Under the pieces are notes generated by a model. It saw nothing but the letters and a program-made list of their open reading frames with translations. It searched no databases and was not told the DNA's origin. The position numbers were made by a program, and so were the translations under genes. From the NCBI RefSeq assembly GCF_900103935.1, contig NZ_FNIC01000006.1:124001-188000 (forward strand): a DNA stretch of 64,000 nucleotides, in the 5' to 3' direction. The DNA comes from Nocardioides szechwanensis (GTDB lineage: Bacteria > Actinomycetota > Actinomycetes > Propionibacteriales > Nocardioidaceae). Positions 33,088-41,415 of the stretch are shown here, piece by piece (position 1 is the stretch's first letter; every line of letters begins with the position of its first letter).

Positions 33088-33759
33088 CTACTGCCGCGCC
33101 GCGGCCAGCCCGTCGAGGATCAGCTCGAGACCGAACCCGAACTCGTCGCCGAAGTCGTAGCCCGGCCGCATCACGTGCTGCTCCGCGAGCTCGACGAGGT
33201 GGGGGTACTGGCCCGTGGCGAACTGCTCCAGCATCGTCCCGGCCACCTCGGCGGCGGTGTCGGCGCCCTCGAACGGCAGCCCCGTCTCCTGCAGCGCGAA
33301 GCCGTAGACGTAGCTGTCGACCAGCGCCAGCGCGTGGGCGGTGAGCACGACCGAGAACCCGCCGGCGCGCAGCATCCCGATGCTGGCGTCGTGGTGGCGC
33401 AGCGTGGCCGGGCCGGGGTTGGTGCGCGACTCCATCAGGCCGATCGCCCACGGGTGGCGCCGCAGTGCGGCCCGCGCCGACCGTGCCCGCCGGGTCATCT
33501 CGGCACGCCACTCCCCCTGGTCGCTGGGCACCTCCATCTCGCCGAAGACCGCGTCGACGATGCCGTCGAGGATCTCCTCCTTGTTGGCCACGTGGTGGTA
33601 GACCGACATCGGCTTGACCCCGAGGTCGCCGGCCAGCGAACGGATGGTCAGCCCGGACAGCCCCTGCGCGTCGGCGACCGCGACCGCGCTGGCCAGCACC
33701 CGGTCCCGGCTCAGCGGGACACGGTCGGACGGGGGGCTCGAAGGCACTGGTGCAGACAT
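33088..33759 (-). CDS. TetR/AcrR family transcriptional regulator (TetR_C type)
   Basis: 223 residues. HTH about residues 20-65 (AQGLSGLTIRSLAGDLGVKPMSVYHHVANKEEI), followed by a TetR-class C-terminal domain (MTRRARSARAALRRHPWAIGLMESRTNPGPATLRHHD) as in tetracycline-repressor-type proteins. It is divergent from the alcohol dehydrogenase-like gene at 33852 and probably represses it, together with itself. Confidence 0.87.
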   Translation of the reverse strand: MSAPVPSSPPSDRVPLSRDRVLASAVAVADAQGLSGLTIRSLAGDLGVKPMSVYHHVANKEEILDGIVDAVFGEMEVPSDQGEWRAEMTRRARSARAALRRHPWAIGLMESRTNPGPATLRHHDASIGMLRAGGFSVVLTAHALALVDSYVYGFALQETGLPFEGADTAAEVAGTMLEQFATGQYPHLVELAEQHVMRPGYDFGDEFGFGLELILDGLAAARQ

Positions 33760-33782
33760 GTCGGGTCGGACGATAGCACCCC

Positions 33783-33818
33783 CGTACTTTGTACGGTACG
33801 GTCTCCCTTACTAAGTAC
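33783..33818. promoter_or_regulatory. TetR operator region between tetR and the oxidoreductase gene
   Basis: CGTAC-TTT-GTACG (33783-33795) is a short inverted repeat, and GTACTT/AAGTAC (33784-33789 and 33813-33818) form a wider one around an AT-rich centre. Both are in the 92-bp divergent gap. Which of the two the repressor binds cannot be decided. Confidence 0.45.
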
Positions 33819-33851
33819 GAACCTCAGCTCGGCCCATCCGAAGGAACCCCG

Positions 33852-34853
33852 ATGCCCACCGTCCCCGCCGCCGCCACCACCCAGCGCGCGATCGTCCAGG
33901 ACCGCTACGGCGACGCCGGCGTGCTCCGCCTCGCCGAGGTCGCGGTCCCCCGGCCCGGCAAGGGTGAGGTGCTGCTGCGCGTGCACGCCGCCGGCCTCGA
34001 CCGCGGCACCTGGCACCTGATGACCGGCAAGCCCTACCTCGCCCGCGCCGCGTTCGGGTTCCGTCGTCCCCGCAACCCGGTCCCGGGCCGCGACGCGGCC
34101 GGCACCGTGGTCGCTCTCGGCGAGGGCGTCACCCGGTTCGCCCCGGGCGACGAGGTCTACGGCGTCGCGCCGGGCTCGTTCGCCGAGTACGCCGTAGCGC
34201 GCGAGGACAAGCTCGCCCACAAGCCCGCCAACCTCACCTTCGAGCAGGCCGCCGTGGTCCCGATCTCGGCCGGGACCGCGCTCCAGGCGCTCACCGACGC
34301 GGGCCGCGTCGAGGCCGGGCAGCGGGTGCTGGTCATCGGCGCCTCCGGCGGCGTCGGCTCGTACGCCGTCCAGCTCGCCACGGCGTACGGCGCCGACGTG
34401 ACCGGGGTGTGCAGCGCCGCCAAGGCCGACCTGGTGCGGACGCTCGGCGCGGTGCGCACGATCGACTACGCCAGCGAGGACTACGCCGACGGGACCGAGC
34501 ACTACGACCTGGTCCTCGACATCGCGGGCAACCCGTCGCTGTCCAGGCTGCGGCGCGCGCTGACCCCGAAGGGCACCGCGGTGATCGTCGGTGGCGAGGA
34601 GGGCGGCAGCTTCAGCGGTGGCATGAACCGCCAGCTCCGGGCGCTGCTGCTCTCGCCGTTCGTCGGCCAGCGGCTGACCATGTGCGTCTCCAAGGAGCGC
34701 GCCGCCGACCTCGAGCGGCTCAACCCCCTGCTCGAGGACGGTCGCGTGGTGCCGAGCCTCGAGCGGACCTACCCCCTGGCCGACGCCGCCGAGGCGATGC
34801 GCCGGCTCGAGGCCGGCGACGTGCGCGGCAAGGTGTCGATCAGCGCAGCGTGA
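33852..34853 (+). CDS. Zinc-independent quinone-oxidoreductase-type medium-chain dehydrogenase
   Basis: 333 residues. A GroES-like N-terminal domain with VPGRDAAGTVVALGEGVTRFAPGDEVYG is followed by a Rossmann fold with VLVIGASGGVGSYAVQLA (AxxGxxG nucleotide loop), typical of NADPH-dependent quinone oxidoreductases/enoyl reductases. No structural zinc cysteines. Start is the ATG at 33852 (AAGGA upstream), not the earlier in-frame codon at 33789 inside the operator. Substrate unknown. Ends 3 bp from the convergent mtnP gene. Confidence 0.87.
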   Translation: MPTVPAAATTQRAIVQDRYGDAGVLRLAEVAVPRPGKGEVLLRVHAAGLDRGTWHLMTGKPYLARAAFGFRRPRNPVPGRDAAGTVVALGEGVTRFAPGDEVYGVAPGSFAEYAVAREDKLAHKPANLTFEQAAVVPISAGTALQALTDAGRVEAGQRVLVIGASGGVGSYAVQLATAYGADVTGVCSAAKADLVRTLGAVRTIDYASEDYADGTEHYDLVLDIAGNPSLSRLRRALTPKGTAVIVGGEEGGSFSGGMNRQLRALLLSPFVGQRLTMCVSKERAADLERLNPLLEDGRVVPSLERTYPLADAAEAMRRLEAGDVRGKVSISAA

Positions 34854-34856
34854 GGG

Positions 34857-35648
34857 TCAGGGGATGCGGTAGGTCAGCTCGAGCCCGTCTGCCCATGCCT
34901 CGCAGCCGCACCCGGTGGGGTCGGGCAGGTGCCCGATCGCCGTGGTGAGCAGGCCGGTCAGTCGCTCCAGGTTGGCCCGGAACAGCTCGAAGATCTCGCG
35001 CTGGTCGACACCCGCGCCGTGCTCGGCACCCGCGTCCATGTCGGTCACCAGCGCGATCGCGGCGTAGCACTGCCGCATCTCGCGGGCCAGCGCCGCCTCG
35101 GGGCTTCCGGTCATGTTGATCAGCGACCAGCCCTGTGCGGCGTAGTGCTGCGACTCGGCCCGCGTCGAGAACCGCGGGCCCTCGATCACGACCATCGTCC
35201 CCCCGACCCTGATGTCCGGGGCGGCCGCGGCCACCGCTGCCGAGACGCCCGGGCAGTAGGGGTCGGCGAACGGCAGGTGCACCGCACCGGTCTCGACGAA
35301 GCTCCCGACCCGGCGGTGCGTGCGGTCGACGAGCTGGTCGGGTACGACGACATCGCCGGGCGCGACGTCGTGGCTGAGCCCGCCGACGGCGCACGGCGCC
35401 AGCACCTGGCGCACGCCGAGCGAACGCAGCGCCCAGAGGTTGGCGCGGTAGTTGATCGCGTGCGGCGGCAGCTCGTGGTGGCGCCCGTGCCGGGGCAGGA
35501 ACGCCACCCGCCGGCCGGCGACGGTGCCCACGGACACCGGCGCCGAGGGCGCGCCGTACGGCGTGTCCACGACGTGGTCGGTGGGGTCCTCGAGGAACGT
35601 GTAGAAGCCGGTGCCGCCGATGACCGCGACGTCGGCGAGAGCGGTCAC
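34857..35648 (-). CDS. mtnP: S-methyl-5'-thioadenosine phosphorylase family protein
   Basis: 263 residues of the purine nucleoside phosphorylase II group. AVIGGTGFY at the start, FLPRHGRHHELPPHAINYRAN for phosphate binding, and IEGPRFSTRAES plus NMTGSPEAALAREM for the base/methylthio pocket are diagnostic of MTAP. It salvages adenine and methylthioribose-1-phosphate from polyamine and SAM metabolism. An alternative is MTI/guanosine phosphorylase activity in this subgroup. Confidence 0.87.
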   Translation of the reverse strand: MTALADVAVIGGTGFYTFLEDPTDHVVDTPYGAPSAPVSVGTVAGRRVAFLPRHGRHHELPPHAINYRANLWALRSLGVRQVLAPCAVGGLSHDVAPGDVVVPDQLVDRTHRRVGSFVETGAVHLPFADPYCPGVSAAVAAAAPDIRVGGTMVVIEGPRFSTRAESQHYAAQGWSLINMTGSPEAALAREMRQCYAAIALVTDMDAGAEHGAGVDQREIFELFRANLERLTGLLTTAIGHLPDPTGCGCEAWADGLELTYRIP

Positions 35649-35658
35649 GGTGTGGTGC

Positions 35659-36093
35659 TCAGCCGGCGCACTGGGTCAGCCCGTAGTCGCCGAGACGCTC
35701 GTTGATCGGGGCCATCCGATCGTCGTCGAGGGCCTGGGCCGGGTCGTCCTCCCAGGTGTCGAGGACTCCCTCAGTGTCGGCGTAGATGGCCTCGAGGGTG
35801 TCCTTGTCGCCCTCGGGATAGCCCAGCTCGCGGAGGTCCTCGAGCTGGCCGCGGACCAGCGGGACCACCTGCTCGCTGATCGCGGTCAGCAGCTGCTCCT
35901 GGTCGTTCTGGTCGATGCTGTTGCCGACGTCGTCGACTGCCATGTTGCCCGCGGCGCAGATCGTGTTGCCCTGGTCGAGGAAGTCCCGCTTCGAGATGAG
36001 CTTCTCGCTCGGGTCGTCGCCACCACAGCCGGCCAGACCCAGGCTCAGGCTCACGGCGAGCGAGAGCGTGACGAGCGGACGCGTGACCTGCAT
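35659..36093 (-). CDS. Predicted lipoprotein of unknown function
   Basis: 144 residues. The signal peptide ends in LAGC with the lipidated Cys at 23, followed by an acidic, helical domain (RDFLDQGNTICAAGN, LVRGQLEDLRELGYP) with two further cysteines in the mature part. A family of such small lipoproteins is common in actinobacteria, with no known function. It lies 10 bp downstream... of no gene on its strand; it precedes mtnP by 10 bp and may be cotranscribed with it. Confidence 0.78.
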   Translation of the reverse strand: MQVTRPLVTLSLAVSLSLGLAGCGGDDPSEKLISKRDFLDQGNTICAAGNMAVDDVGNSIDQNDQEQLLTAISEQVVPLVRGQLEDLRELGYPEGDKDTLEAIYADTEGVLDTWEDDPAQALDDDRMAPINERLGDYGLTQCAG

Positions 36094-36186
36094 TGGAGCT
36101 CCGATCGTGGGGCGTCCCGAGAGGAGCGTCCAGCATAGGGCGCGGCCCGCTCCGGACGTCGGCGGCGGGTCGGCGGGTCGGCGGCG

Positions 36187-36381
36187 TCAGCGCTCGCTGG
36201 GTGGGAGCTCCAACGCGGACCAGACCGCGGCCCAGACCTGCTTGGGCGGCGTGCCGGCGTCAAGCGCCTCGGTCGCCGTACGACGACCCAGCTCGGCCAT
36301 CACGAACGTCTCGGCCCAGGAGCGGTAGTAGGCCGTGCCGAGCACCGCCTCGAGGCGTGCCCAGAACTCGGTGTGCCTCAC
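36187..36381 (-). CDS. DUF3046 domain-containing protein
   Basis: 64 residues from the GTG at 36381. The sequence RHTEFWARLEAVLG ... AELGRRTATEALDAGTPPKQVW ... LELPPSER matches DUF3046 from end to end. In many actinobacteria this small protein is encoded directly upstream of recA; here about 3.3 kb separate them. It overlaps the DinB-like gene by 4 bases (GTGA). Function unknown. Confidence 0.88.
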   Translation of the reverse strand: MRHTEFWARLEAVLGTAYYRSWAETFVMAELGRRTATEALDAGTPPKQVWAAVWSALELPPSER

Positions 36382-36893
36382 GCGGTGACGTCCCACAGGT
36401 GGTGGACGACGTCGTGCAGGTGGTAGCGGGCGATCGTGTCGATGGTGAACTCGCTGCCGTTGCTGCGGAAGCCGCGGCGCTCCCACGCCCCGTCGGGCAC
36501 GGCGTCGTAGGTCGCGGCGACCTGCTCGGCGGCCGCGAGCAGCGCCGGAGCGACGGCAGCCGGGTCCTGGAGGTCGTAGCGCTGCTCGACGGCGGTCTCG
36601 TCCTGGTCCCAGTTGGCGAAGGTCGGCTCGTCCTGGTCGCGCATGGACCGGACCCGCTCGTCGAAGATCGTGTGCACGTCGCGGACGTGGCAGGCGTACT
36701 CCGCCGGCGACCACACGTCGGGCGCGGGGCGGCTCGTGGCGCTCGGCTCGCGCAGGGTGGCGGCGAACGCCGCCGCGTTGGCGCGCAGCGCCTCGCCGAA
36801 CCCGGCCCGCTCGGCCTGGGACGCCACGAACCCGCACTCGGGGCACGGCCGCGTCAGCACCCAGGTCCAGTCCTTGGTGTCGGGGGTCAGCAT
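36378..36893 (-). CDS. DinB/maleylpyruvate-isomerase-like (four-helix bundle) protein
   Basis: 171 residues. Metal-site histidines of the DinB-like bundle are visible in EYACHVRDVH (middle) and RYHLHDVVHHLWDV (C-terminus). An N-terminal CPECGFVAS pair of cysteines is an extra feature. Such proteins are often bacillithiol/mycothiol-dependent transferases or isomerases; the substrate is unknown. Coupled by overlap to DUF3046. Confidence 0.8.
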   Translation of the reverse strand: MLTPDTKDWTWVLTRPCPECGFVASQAERAGFGEALRANAAAFAATLREPSATSRPAPDVWSPAEYACHVRDVHTIFDERVRSMRDQDEPTFANWDQDETAVEQRYDLQDPAAVAPALLAAAEQVAATYDAVPDGAWERRGFRSNGSEFTIDTIARYHLHDVVHHLWDVTA

Positions 36894-36912
36894 GGCGTCA
36901 TCCTCTCAACCA

Positions 36913-37458
36913 TCAACCGAGGGCGATGGGGGCGGTGCCGAACGCGACGTTGAAGCGGTCGCACCAGATGACCACCGACGTGAAGCCGGCGAGGTCGGCG
37001 TCGGCGGGGATCTCGTAGTTCTGGTTGCCGTGGGTGGCCTTGAGCTTGCCGAGGCGGAGGTAGTCGCCGTCGTCGTAGGAGCCCCAGTCACCGCCGCTGG
37101 GCTGGTCGGTGATCCAGACGTGCAGGTCGGGGCCGTCGGAGGAGGCGAGGTTCTCGAGCCGCAGGAAGCGGCTGCCGTCGGAGAGCTCCAGCACCAGGGC
37201 CAGGCCCGACGTGTCGTGCTCGGCGTCCACGAACTCGCCCTGGCCGAGCGCCACGGGCGCGGTGTCGGCCGGCGGGGTCGTCTGGCCCGGGGTCGGGGTG
37301 CCCGACGGGCCGGGCGAGGAGCGGCCGACCGCCACCGAGGGCAGCGGCTCGTCGACCTCGCTGCTGGTGAAGATCTTCCAGGGCTGGAAGGCCCAGAGCC
37401 CGACGCCGGCCACGGCGAGGGCGAGCACCACCGCGACTGCGACGATCGGCTTGGCCAT
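36913..37458 (-). CDS. DM13 domain-containing membrane-anchored protein
   Basis: 181 residues. One N-terminal membrane span (PIVAVAVVLALAVAGVGLWAF) serves as signal/anchor, then a Pro/Thr-rich linker, then a DM13 domain (about 85-180) with LRLENLASSDGPDLHVWI and VVIWCDRFNVAFGTA; the single Cys in that last motif is the conserved one proposed for redox or heme binding in DM13 proteins. Exported, function unknown. Confidence 0.83.
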   Translation of the reverse strand: MAKPIVAVAVVLALAVAGVGLWAFQPWKIFTSSEVDEPLPSVAVGRSSPGPSGTPTPGQTTPPADTAPVALGQGEFVDAEHDTSGLALVLELSDGSRFLRLENLASSDGPDLHVWITDQPSGGDWGSYDDGDYLRLGKLKATHGNQNYEIPADADLAGFTSVVIWCDRFNVAFGTAPIALG

Positions 37459-37476
37459 GGACCCACGGTAGCCGCC

Positions 37477-38283
37477 TCAGGTGAGGAGCAGCTTGTCCAA
37501 GCGACGGCGTACGACGGCCAGCCCGACCAGGCCCATGACCACGAGGTAGACGACCGAGACCGCCGAGCCCCAGGACAGTGCCCCGGTCGTGAGCTCGCGG
37601 CACAGCACGACCCCGCGGTAGAGCGGCGTGCACTCCACGACCCATCGGACCCAGCCGTCGAAGGCCGTCACCGGGAAGAACGTCGCCGAGAAGAGGAACA
37701 GCGGCAGCTGGACCAGGGTGATCTTGTCGAAGTCCTGCCACGACTTCATGAACGTGGTCAAGGCCATGCACACCGAGCTGAACGCGAACCCGATCAGCAG
37801 CGCCGCCGGCAGCGCCAGCAACGCCCACCACGAGTGGATCAGCCCCATGGCGGCCATCACGACGAGGAACGCCGCGGAGTAGCTGCCGCCGCGCAGCTGG
37901 CCCCACACGATCTCGCCGCGGGCGATGTCGGAGGTGGTCAGCGGGGTCGCCAGCATCTGGTCGTAGAGCTTGTCGTACTTGAGCTTGAAGAAGACGTTGT
38001 AGGTCGAGTCGAGCAGCGCGCCGTTGAACGCGGAGGCCGCGAGCATGCCGGGCGCGACGAACTCGGCGTAGGGGATCGCCTGCCCGTTGAACTCGAAGGT
38101 GTCGATCAGCTGACCGACGCCGATGCCGATCGAGAGCAGGTAGAAGACGGGCTCGAGGAAGCCGGTGAGGAAGAGCTTCCACGCGGCGCGGTAGACGATG
38201 TAGTTGCGCAGCACCAGCAGCCGCAGCGCCTGGAGCGAGGTGAGCGGGCTGACGTCGCTGAAGCTCCCGGTCGTGATGCTCAC
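37477..38283 (-). CDS. ABC-2 type exporter permease (second)
   Basis: 268 residues from the GTG at 38283, overlapping the first permease by 4 bases (GTGA). Six membrane spans; the ABC-2 signature LYDQMLATPLTTSDIARGEI and the downstream LFLFSATFFPVTAFDGWVRW are typical of DrrB-like drug/lipid exporters. It is paralogous to the permease at 38280-39095, so the transporter is a heterodimer. Confidence 0.87.
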   Translation of the reverse strand: MSITTGSFSDVSPLTSLQALRLLVLRNYIVYRAAWKLFLTGFLEPVFYLLSIGIGVGQLIDTFEFNGQAIPYAEFVAPGMLAASAFNGALLDSTYNVFFKLKYDKLYDQMLATPLTTSDIARGEIVWGQLRGGSYSAAFLVVMAAMGLIHSWWALLALPAALLIGFAFSSVCMALTTFMKSWQDFDKITLVQLPLFLFSATFFPVTAFDGWVRWVVECTPLYRGVVLCRELTTGALSWGSAVSVVYLVVMGLVGLAVVRRRLDKLLLT

Positions 38284-39095
38284 TTGACCAACCTCTTCGT
38301 GAGACCGCTGACCGACCAGAACCAGCCGAAGACGACCAGGGCCAGCAGCACCGCGACGTTGACCGCGGCCGTCGACCAGTCGACCTCGTCGATGCAGAAC
38401 ATCCGGGACAGGTTGACGCCGTGCCACAGCGGCGTGAGCTTGGCGACCCACTCGCCGACCGGCCCGAGGTTGCTCACCGGGAAGAACGCGCCGCTGAACA
38501 GGAACAGCGGGAAGACCCCGAGCCGGAACAGCACGCCGAAGCCCTCCTCGGAGCGCAGCCGCGTGGTGAAGCCGTAGACCAGGCACGCGAACGCCATGCC
38601 GACCAGCACCTGCGAGGCGAACGCCAGCAGCGGGCCCCACCACGTCTCGAACACCCCGAACGGCGCCAGCACCAGCATGAACACCGCACACGTCGTCATC
38701 AGCCGGAACCCGACGAAGCCGAGGTGGGCGGCCACGACGTGGCGCACCTGGAGCGGCGTGGCCAGCATCGAGTCGTAGACGGCGTTCCACTTGATCAGCC
38801 CCATGACGGGGTAGGTCGTCTCGCCGACGCCGGTCTGCATGGCGTGGGCGGCGATCAGCCCCGGCACCACGAACGCGAGGTAGGAGGTCGCCCCCTCGAG
38901 CTCGGCGGGGTCACCGGCGATGAAGCCACCCAGCAGCACCCCCATCGCGACGACGTAGAAGAACGGCGACACGAACGAGCTGATGATCGAGCCCTGCCAG
39001 GTCCGCTTGTAGACCGTCATCCAGTAGTCGAACTGCCGCCCGACCCCCTCGCCGAGCGGGAGCCCGACCAGCCGTGCCCGCTGCTCCAGGCTCAT
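38280..39095 (-). CDS. ABC-2 type exporter permease (first)
   Basis: 271 residues from the ATG at 39095, which overlaps the ATPase stop by one base. Six membrane spans and the same ABC-2 motifs (VYDSMLATPLQVRHVVAAH, LFLFSGAFFPVSNLGPVGEW). The open frame upstream to 39788 is a shadow of the ATPase gene. Works with the next permease and ATPase to export an unknown substrate. Confidence 0.87.
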   Translation of the reverse strand: MSLEQRARLVGLPLGEGVGRQFDYWMTVYKRTWQGSIISSFVSPFFYVVAMGVLLGGFIAGDPAELEGATSYLAFVVPGLIAAHAMQTGVGETTYPVMGLIKWNAVYDSMLATPLQVRHVVAAHLGFVGFRLMTTCAVFMLVLAPFGVFETWWGPLLAFASQVLVGMAFACLVYGFTTRLRSEEGFGVLFRLGVFPLFLFSGAFFPVSNLGPVGEWVAKLTPLWHGVNLSRMFCIDEVDWSTAAVNVAVLLALVVFGWFWSVSGLTKRLVK

Positions 39096-40033
39096 CAGTC
39101 GACCAGCGTCCGGCCGGTGAGGCGCAGGAAGACGTCCTCGAGGGTGGAGCGGCGGACCAGCACGGCGACCGGCTGGAGCCCGCGCTCGTGGGTCTTGGCG
39201 ATGACCTCCTCGCCGTCGTCGCTGTAGACCAGGAGCCGGTCGGGCAGCACCTCGACCCGCTCGCCCAGGTCGGCGACCTTCTCGGCCAGCGCCTCGTGGC
39301 CCGCGCCCTCCTCGGCGACGCCGAAGCGAAGCTCGGCGACCTCGCGCGTGGAGTGCTCGCGGATCAGCGCCAGCGGGGAGCCCTCGGCCACGATCAGGCC
39401 CTTGTCCATGACCACGAGCCGGTCGCAGAGCTGCTCGGCCTCGTCCATGTAGTGGGTGGTGATGACCAGCGTGACGCCGGCCTGCTTGAGCCGGAACAGC
39501 TTGTCCCACAGCACGTGGCGCGCCTGCGGGTCGAGACCGGTGGTGGGCTCGTCGAGCAGCAGCAGGTCGGGACGGTTGACCAGGCTGCGGGCGATCGTCA
39601 GGCGCCGCTTCATGCCGCCGGACAGGTCCTCGACCTTGGCCTTCGCCTTCTCGGTGAGCTGAACGAACTCGAGCAGCTCGTCGACCCGCGCGTTGACCTC
39701 GCCCTTGGGGATCCCGAAGTAACGGCCGTAGATGTAGAGGTTGTCGCGCACGTTGAGCTCGTTGTCGAGGGTGTCCTCCTGGGGGCACACGCCGAGCCGG
39801 CCACGGATCGCCGGGCCGTCGACGGCGGGGTCCATGCCGAGGATGCTCAGCTCTCCCCCGCTGACGGGCGAGACCGCGGCGATCATCCGCATCGTCGAGG
39901 ACTTGCCGGCGCCGTTGGGCCCCAGGAAGCCGAACGCCTCGCCCCGGCGTACGTCGACGTCGATGCCCTTGACCGCCTCGAACTCCCCGAACGACTTGCG
40001 CAGACCGACCGCCCGGATCATCGACTCACTCAC
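39095..40033 (-). CDS. ABC exporter ATP-binding protein (DrrA-like)
   Basis: 312 residues. Walker A FLGPNGAGKSSTMRM, Q-loop CPQEDTLD, ABC signature LSGGMKRR, Walker B LLLLDEPTTGLD, H-loop ITTHYMDEAE, and the C-terminal dimerisation part found in DrrA/CcmA-type ATPases. GTG at 40033 is used; an ATG at 40021 is also in frame. Energises the two ABC-2 permeases that follow by overlapping starts. The long frame extending to 41371 is antisense to pncB. Confidence 0.88.
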   Translation of the reverse strand: MSESMIRAVGLRKSFGEFEAVKGIDVDVRRGEAFGFLGPNGAGKSSTMRMIAAVSPVSGGELSILGMDPAVDGPAIRGRLGVCPQEDTLDNELNVRDNLYIYGRYFGIPKGEVNARVDELLEFVQLTEKAKAKVEDLSGGMKRRLTIARSLVNRPDLLLLDEPTTGLDPQARHVLWDKLFRLKQAGVTLVITTHYMDEAEQLCDRLVVMDKGLIVAEGSPLALIREHSTREVAELRFGVAEEGAGHEALAEKVADLGERVEVLPDRLLVYSDDGEEVIAKTHERGLQPVAVLVRRSTLEDVFLRLTGRTLVD

Positions 40034-40105
40034 GGGACGCGACCCTATAAGGCCGCGCCGACAACCACCCCAGCATTGAGGGCGCGGACCGTGGTCGACT
40101 GACCC

Positions 40106-41401
40106 ATGCGCTCCTCGCCCACGACCTCGGCCGGCCTGCTCACCGACCGCTACGAGCTGACCATGCTCTCCGCGTGGGTCGCCGACGGCACCGCCGAGCA
40201 TCCGGCGGTCTTCGAGGCGTTCGCGCGCCGGCTCCCCGTGGGTCGGCGCTACGGCCTGGTCGGGGGCACCGGGCGGCTGATCGAGCTGGTCGCCGACTTC
40301 CGCTTCGACGCCGACGAGGTCGCGTGGCTGGAGGCCGAGGGCGTCGTCGACGGACGGACCGCGGCCTATCTGCGCGACTTTCGGTTCACCGGCGACGTCG
40401 ACGGCTTCCGCGAGGGCGAGGTCTACTTCCCCCACAGCCCGATCCTGACCGTGACCGGCACCCTCGGCGAGTGCGTGGTGCTCGAGACGCTGGTGCTCAG
40501 CGTGCTCAACCACGACACCGCGGTCGCGAGCGCCGCGGCCCGGATGGTCACCGCCGCCCAGGGGCGACCGCTGGTGGAGATGGGCAGCCGGCGCACCCAC
40601 GAGCAGGCCGCCGTGGCGGCCGCGCGCGCGGCGTACGTCGCCGGGTTCGCGTCGACCAGCAACCTCGCGGCCGGGCGGCAGTACGGCGTGCCGACGGTCG
40701 GCACGGCGGCGCACGCGTTCACGCTGGCCTACCCGACCGAGGCCGCCGCGTTCCGCAGCCAGGTGGCCGCGCAGGGGGTCGGGACCACGCTGCTGGTCGA
40801 CACCTACGACATCGCGGAGGGCATCCGGACCGCGGTCGAGGTCGCCGGACCCGGCCTGGGCGCGGTCCGGATCGACTCCGGAGACCTGGCCGACGAGGCC
40901 CGCCGGGCCCGGGCCCAGCTCGACTCGCTCGGCGCCACCGCGACCCGGATCCTGGTGACCAGCGACCTCGACGAACACCTCATCGCTGAGCTCGCCGAAG
41001 CGCCGGTCGACGGCTACGGCGTCGGCACCCGCGTCGTCACGGGGTCTGGTCACCCGACCGCCAACCTGGTCTACAAGCTGGTCGCGGTCGGCGACGAGCC
41101 CGGTGGCCCGCTGCGGCCGGTCACGAAGCGCTCCCCCGACAAGCTGTCGGTGGGCGGGCGCAAGGCGACGCGGCGGCGGTACGACGCCGGCCTGCTCGTC
41201 GAGGAGACCTTCGCCATCGACGAGACCACCGAGGACACCGTGGAGGTGGCACTCATGCGGGCCGGCGCGGTGGTGCACTCCCCCACGCTGGACGACGTAC
41301 GCGCCCATGCGGTGGCCTCCCTGGCGAGCCTGCCACCGGAGGCGCACCGCCTCGACGACGGCCCCGCGCACGTCGTCGCGACCGGGGTGTCGGTGCCGTA
41401 G
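40106..41401 (+). CDS. pncB: Nicotinate phosphoribosyltransferase
   Basis: 431 residues. LLTDRYELTML at the start, RRLPVGRRYGLVGGTG, GSRRTHEQAAVAAARAAYVAGFASTSN (active-site His region), and RIDSGDLADEARRAR for PRPP/phosphate binding are diagnostic. It makes nicotinate mononucleotide from nicotinate in NAD salvage. It is divergent from the ABC exporter (72-bp gap) and stands 14 bp before lhr. Confidence 0.92.
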   Translation: MRSSPTTSAGLLTDRYELTMLSAWVADGTAEHPAVFEAFARRLPVGRRYGLVGGTGRLIELVADFRFDADEVAWLEAEGVVDGRTAAYLRDFRFTGDVDGFREGEVYFPHSPILTVTGTLGECVVLETLVLSVLNHDTAVASAAARMVTAAQGRPLVEMGSRRTHEQAAVAAARAAYVAGFASTSNLAAGRQYGVPTVGTAAHAFTLAYPTEAAAFRSQVAAQGVGTTLLVDTYDIAEGIRTAVEVAGPGLGAVRIDSGDLADEARRARAQLDSLGATATRILVTSDLDEHLIAELAEAPVDGYGVGTRVVTGSGHPTANLVYKLVAVGDEPGGPLRPVTKRSPDKLSVGGRKATRRRYDAGLLVEETFAIDETTEDTVEVALMRAGAVVHSPTLDDVRAHAVASLASLPPEAHRLDDGPAHVVATGVSVP

Positions 41402-41415
41402 GTCAAGATTGGGGA

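Noticed and set aside
39095..41371. Minus-strand frame of 758 codons that would extend the exporter ATPase N-terminus
   Set aside because: The first 440 codons are antisense to pncB; the ATPase starts at 40033 or 40021.
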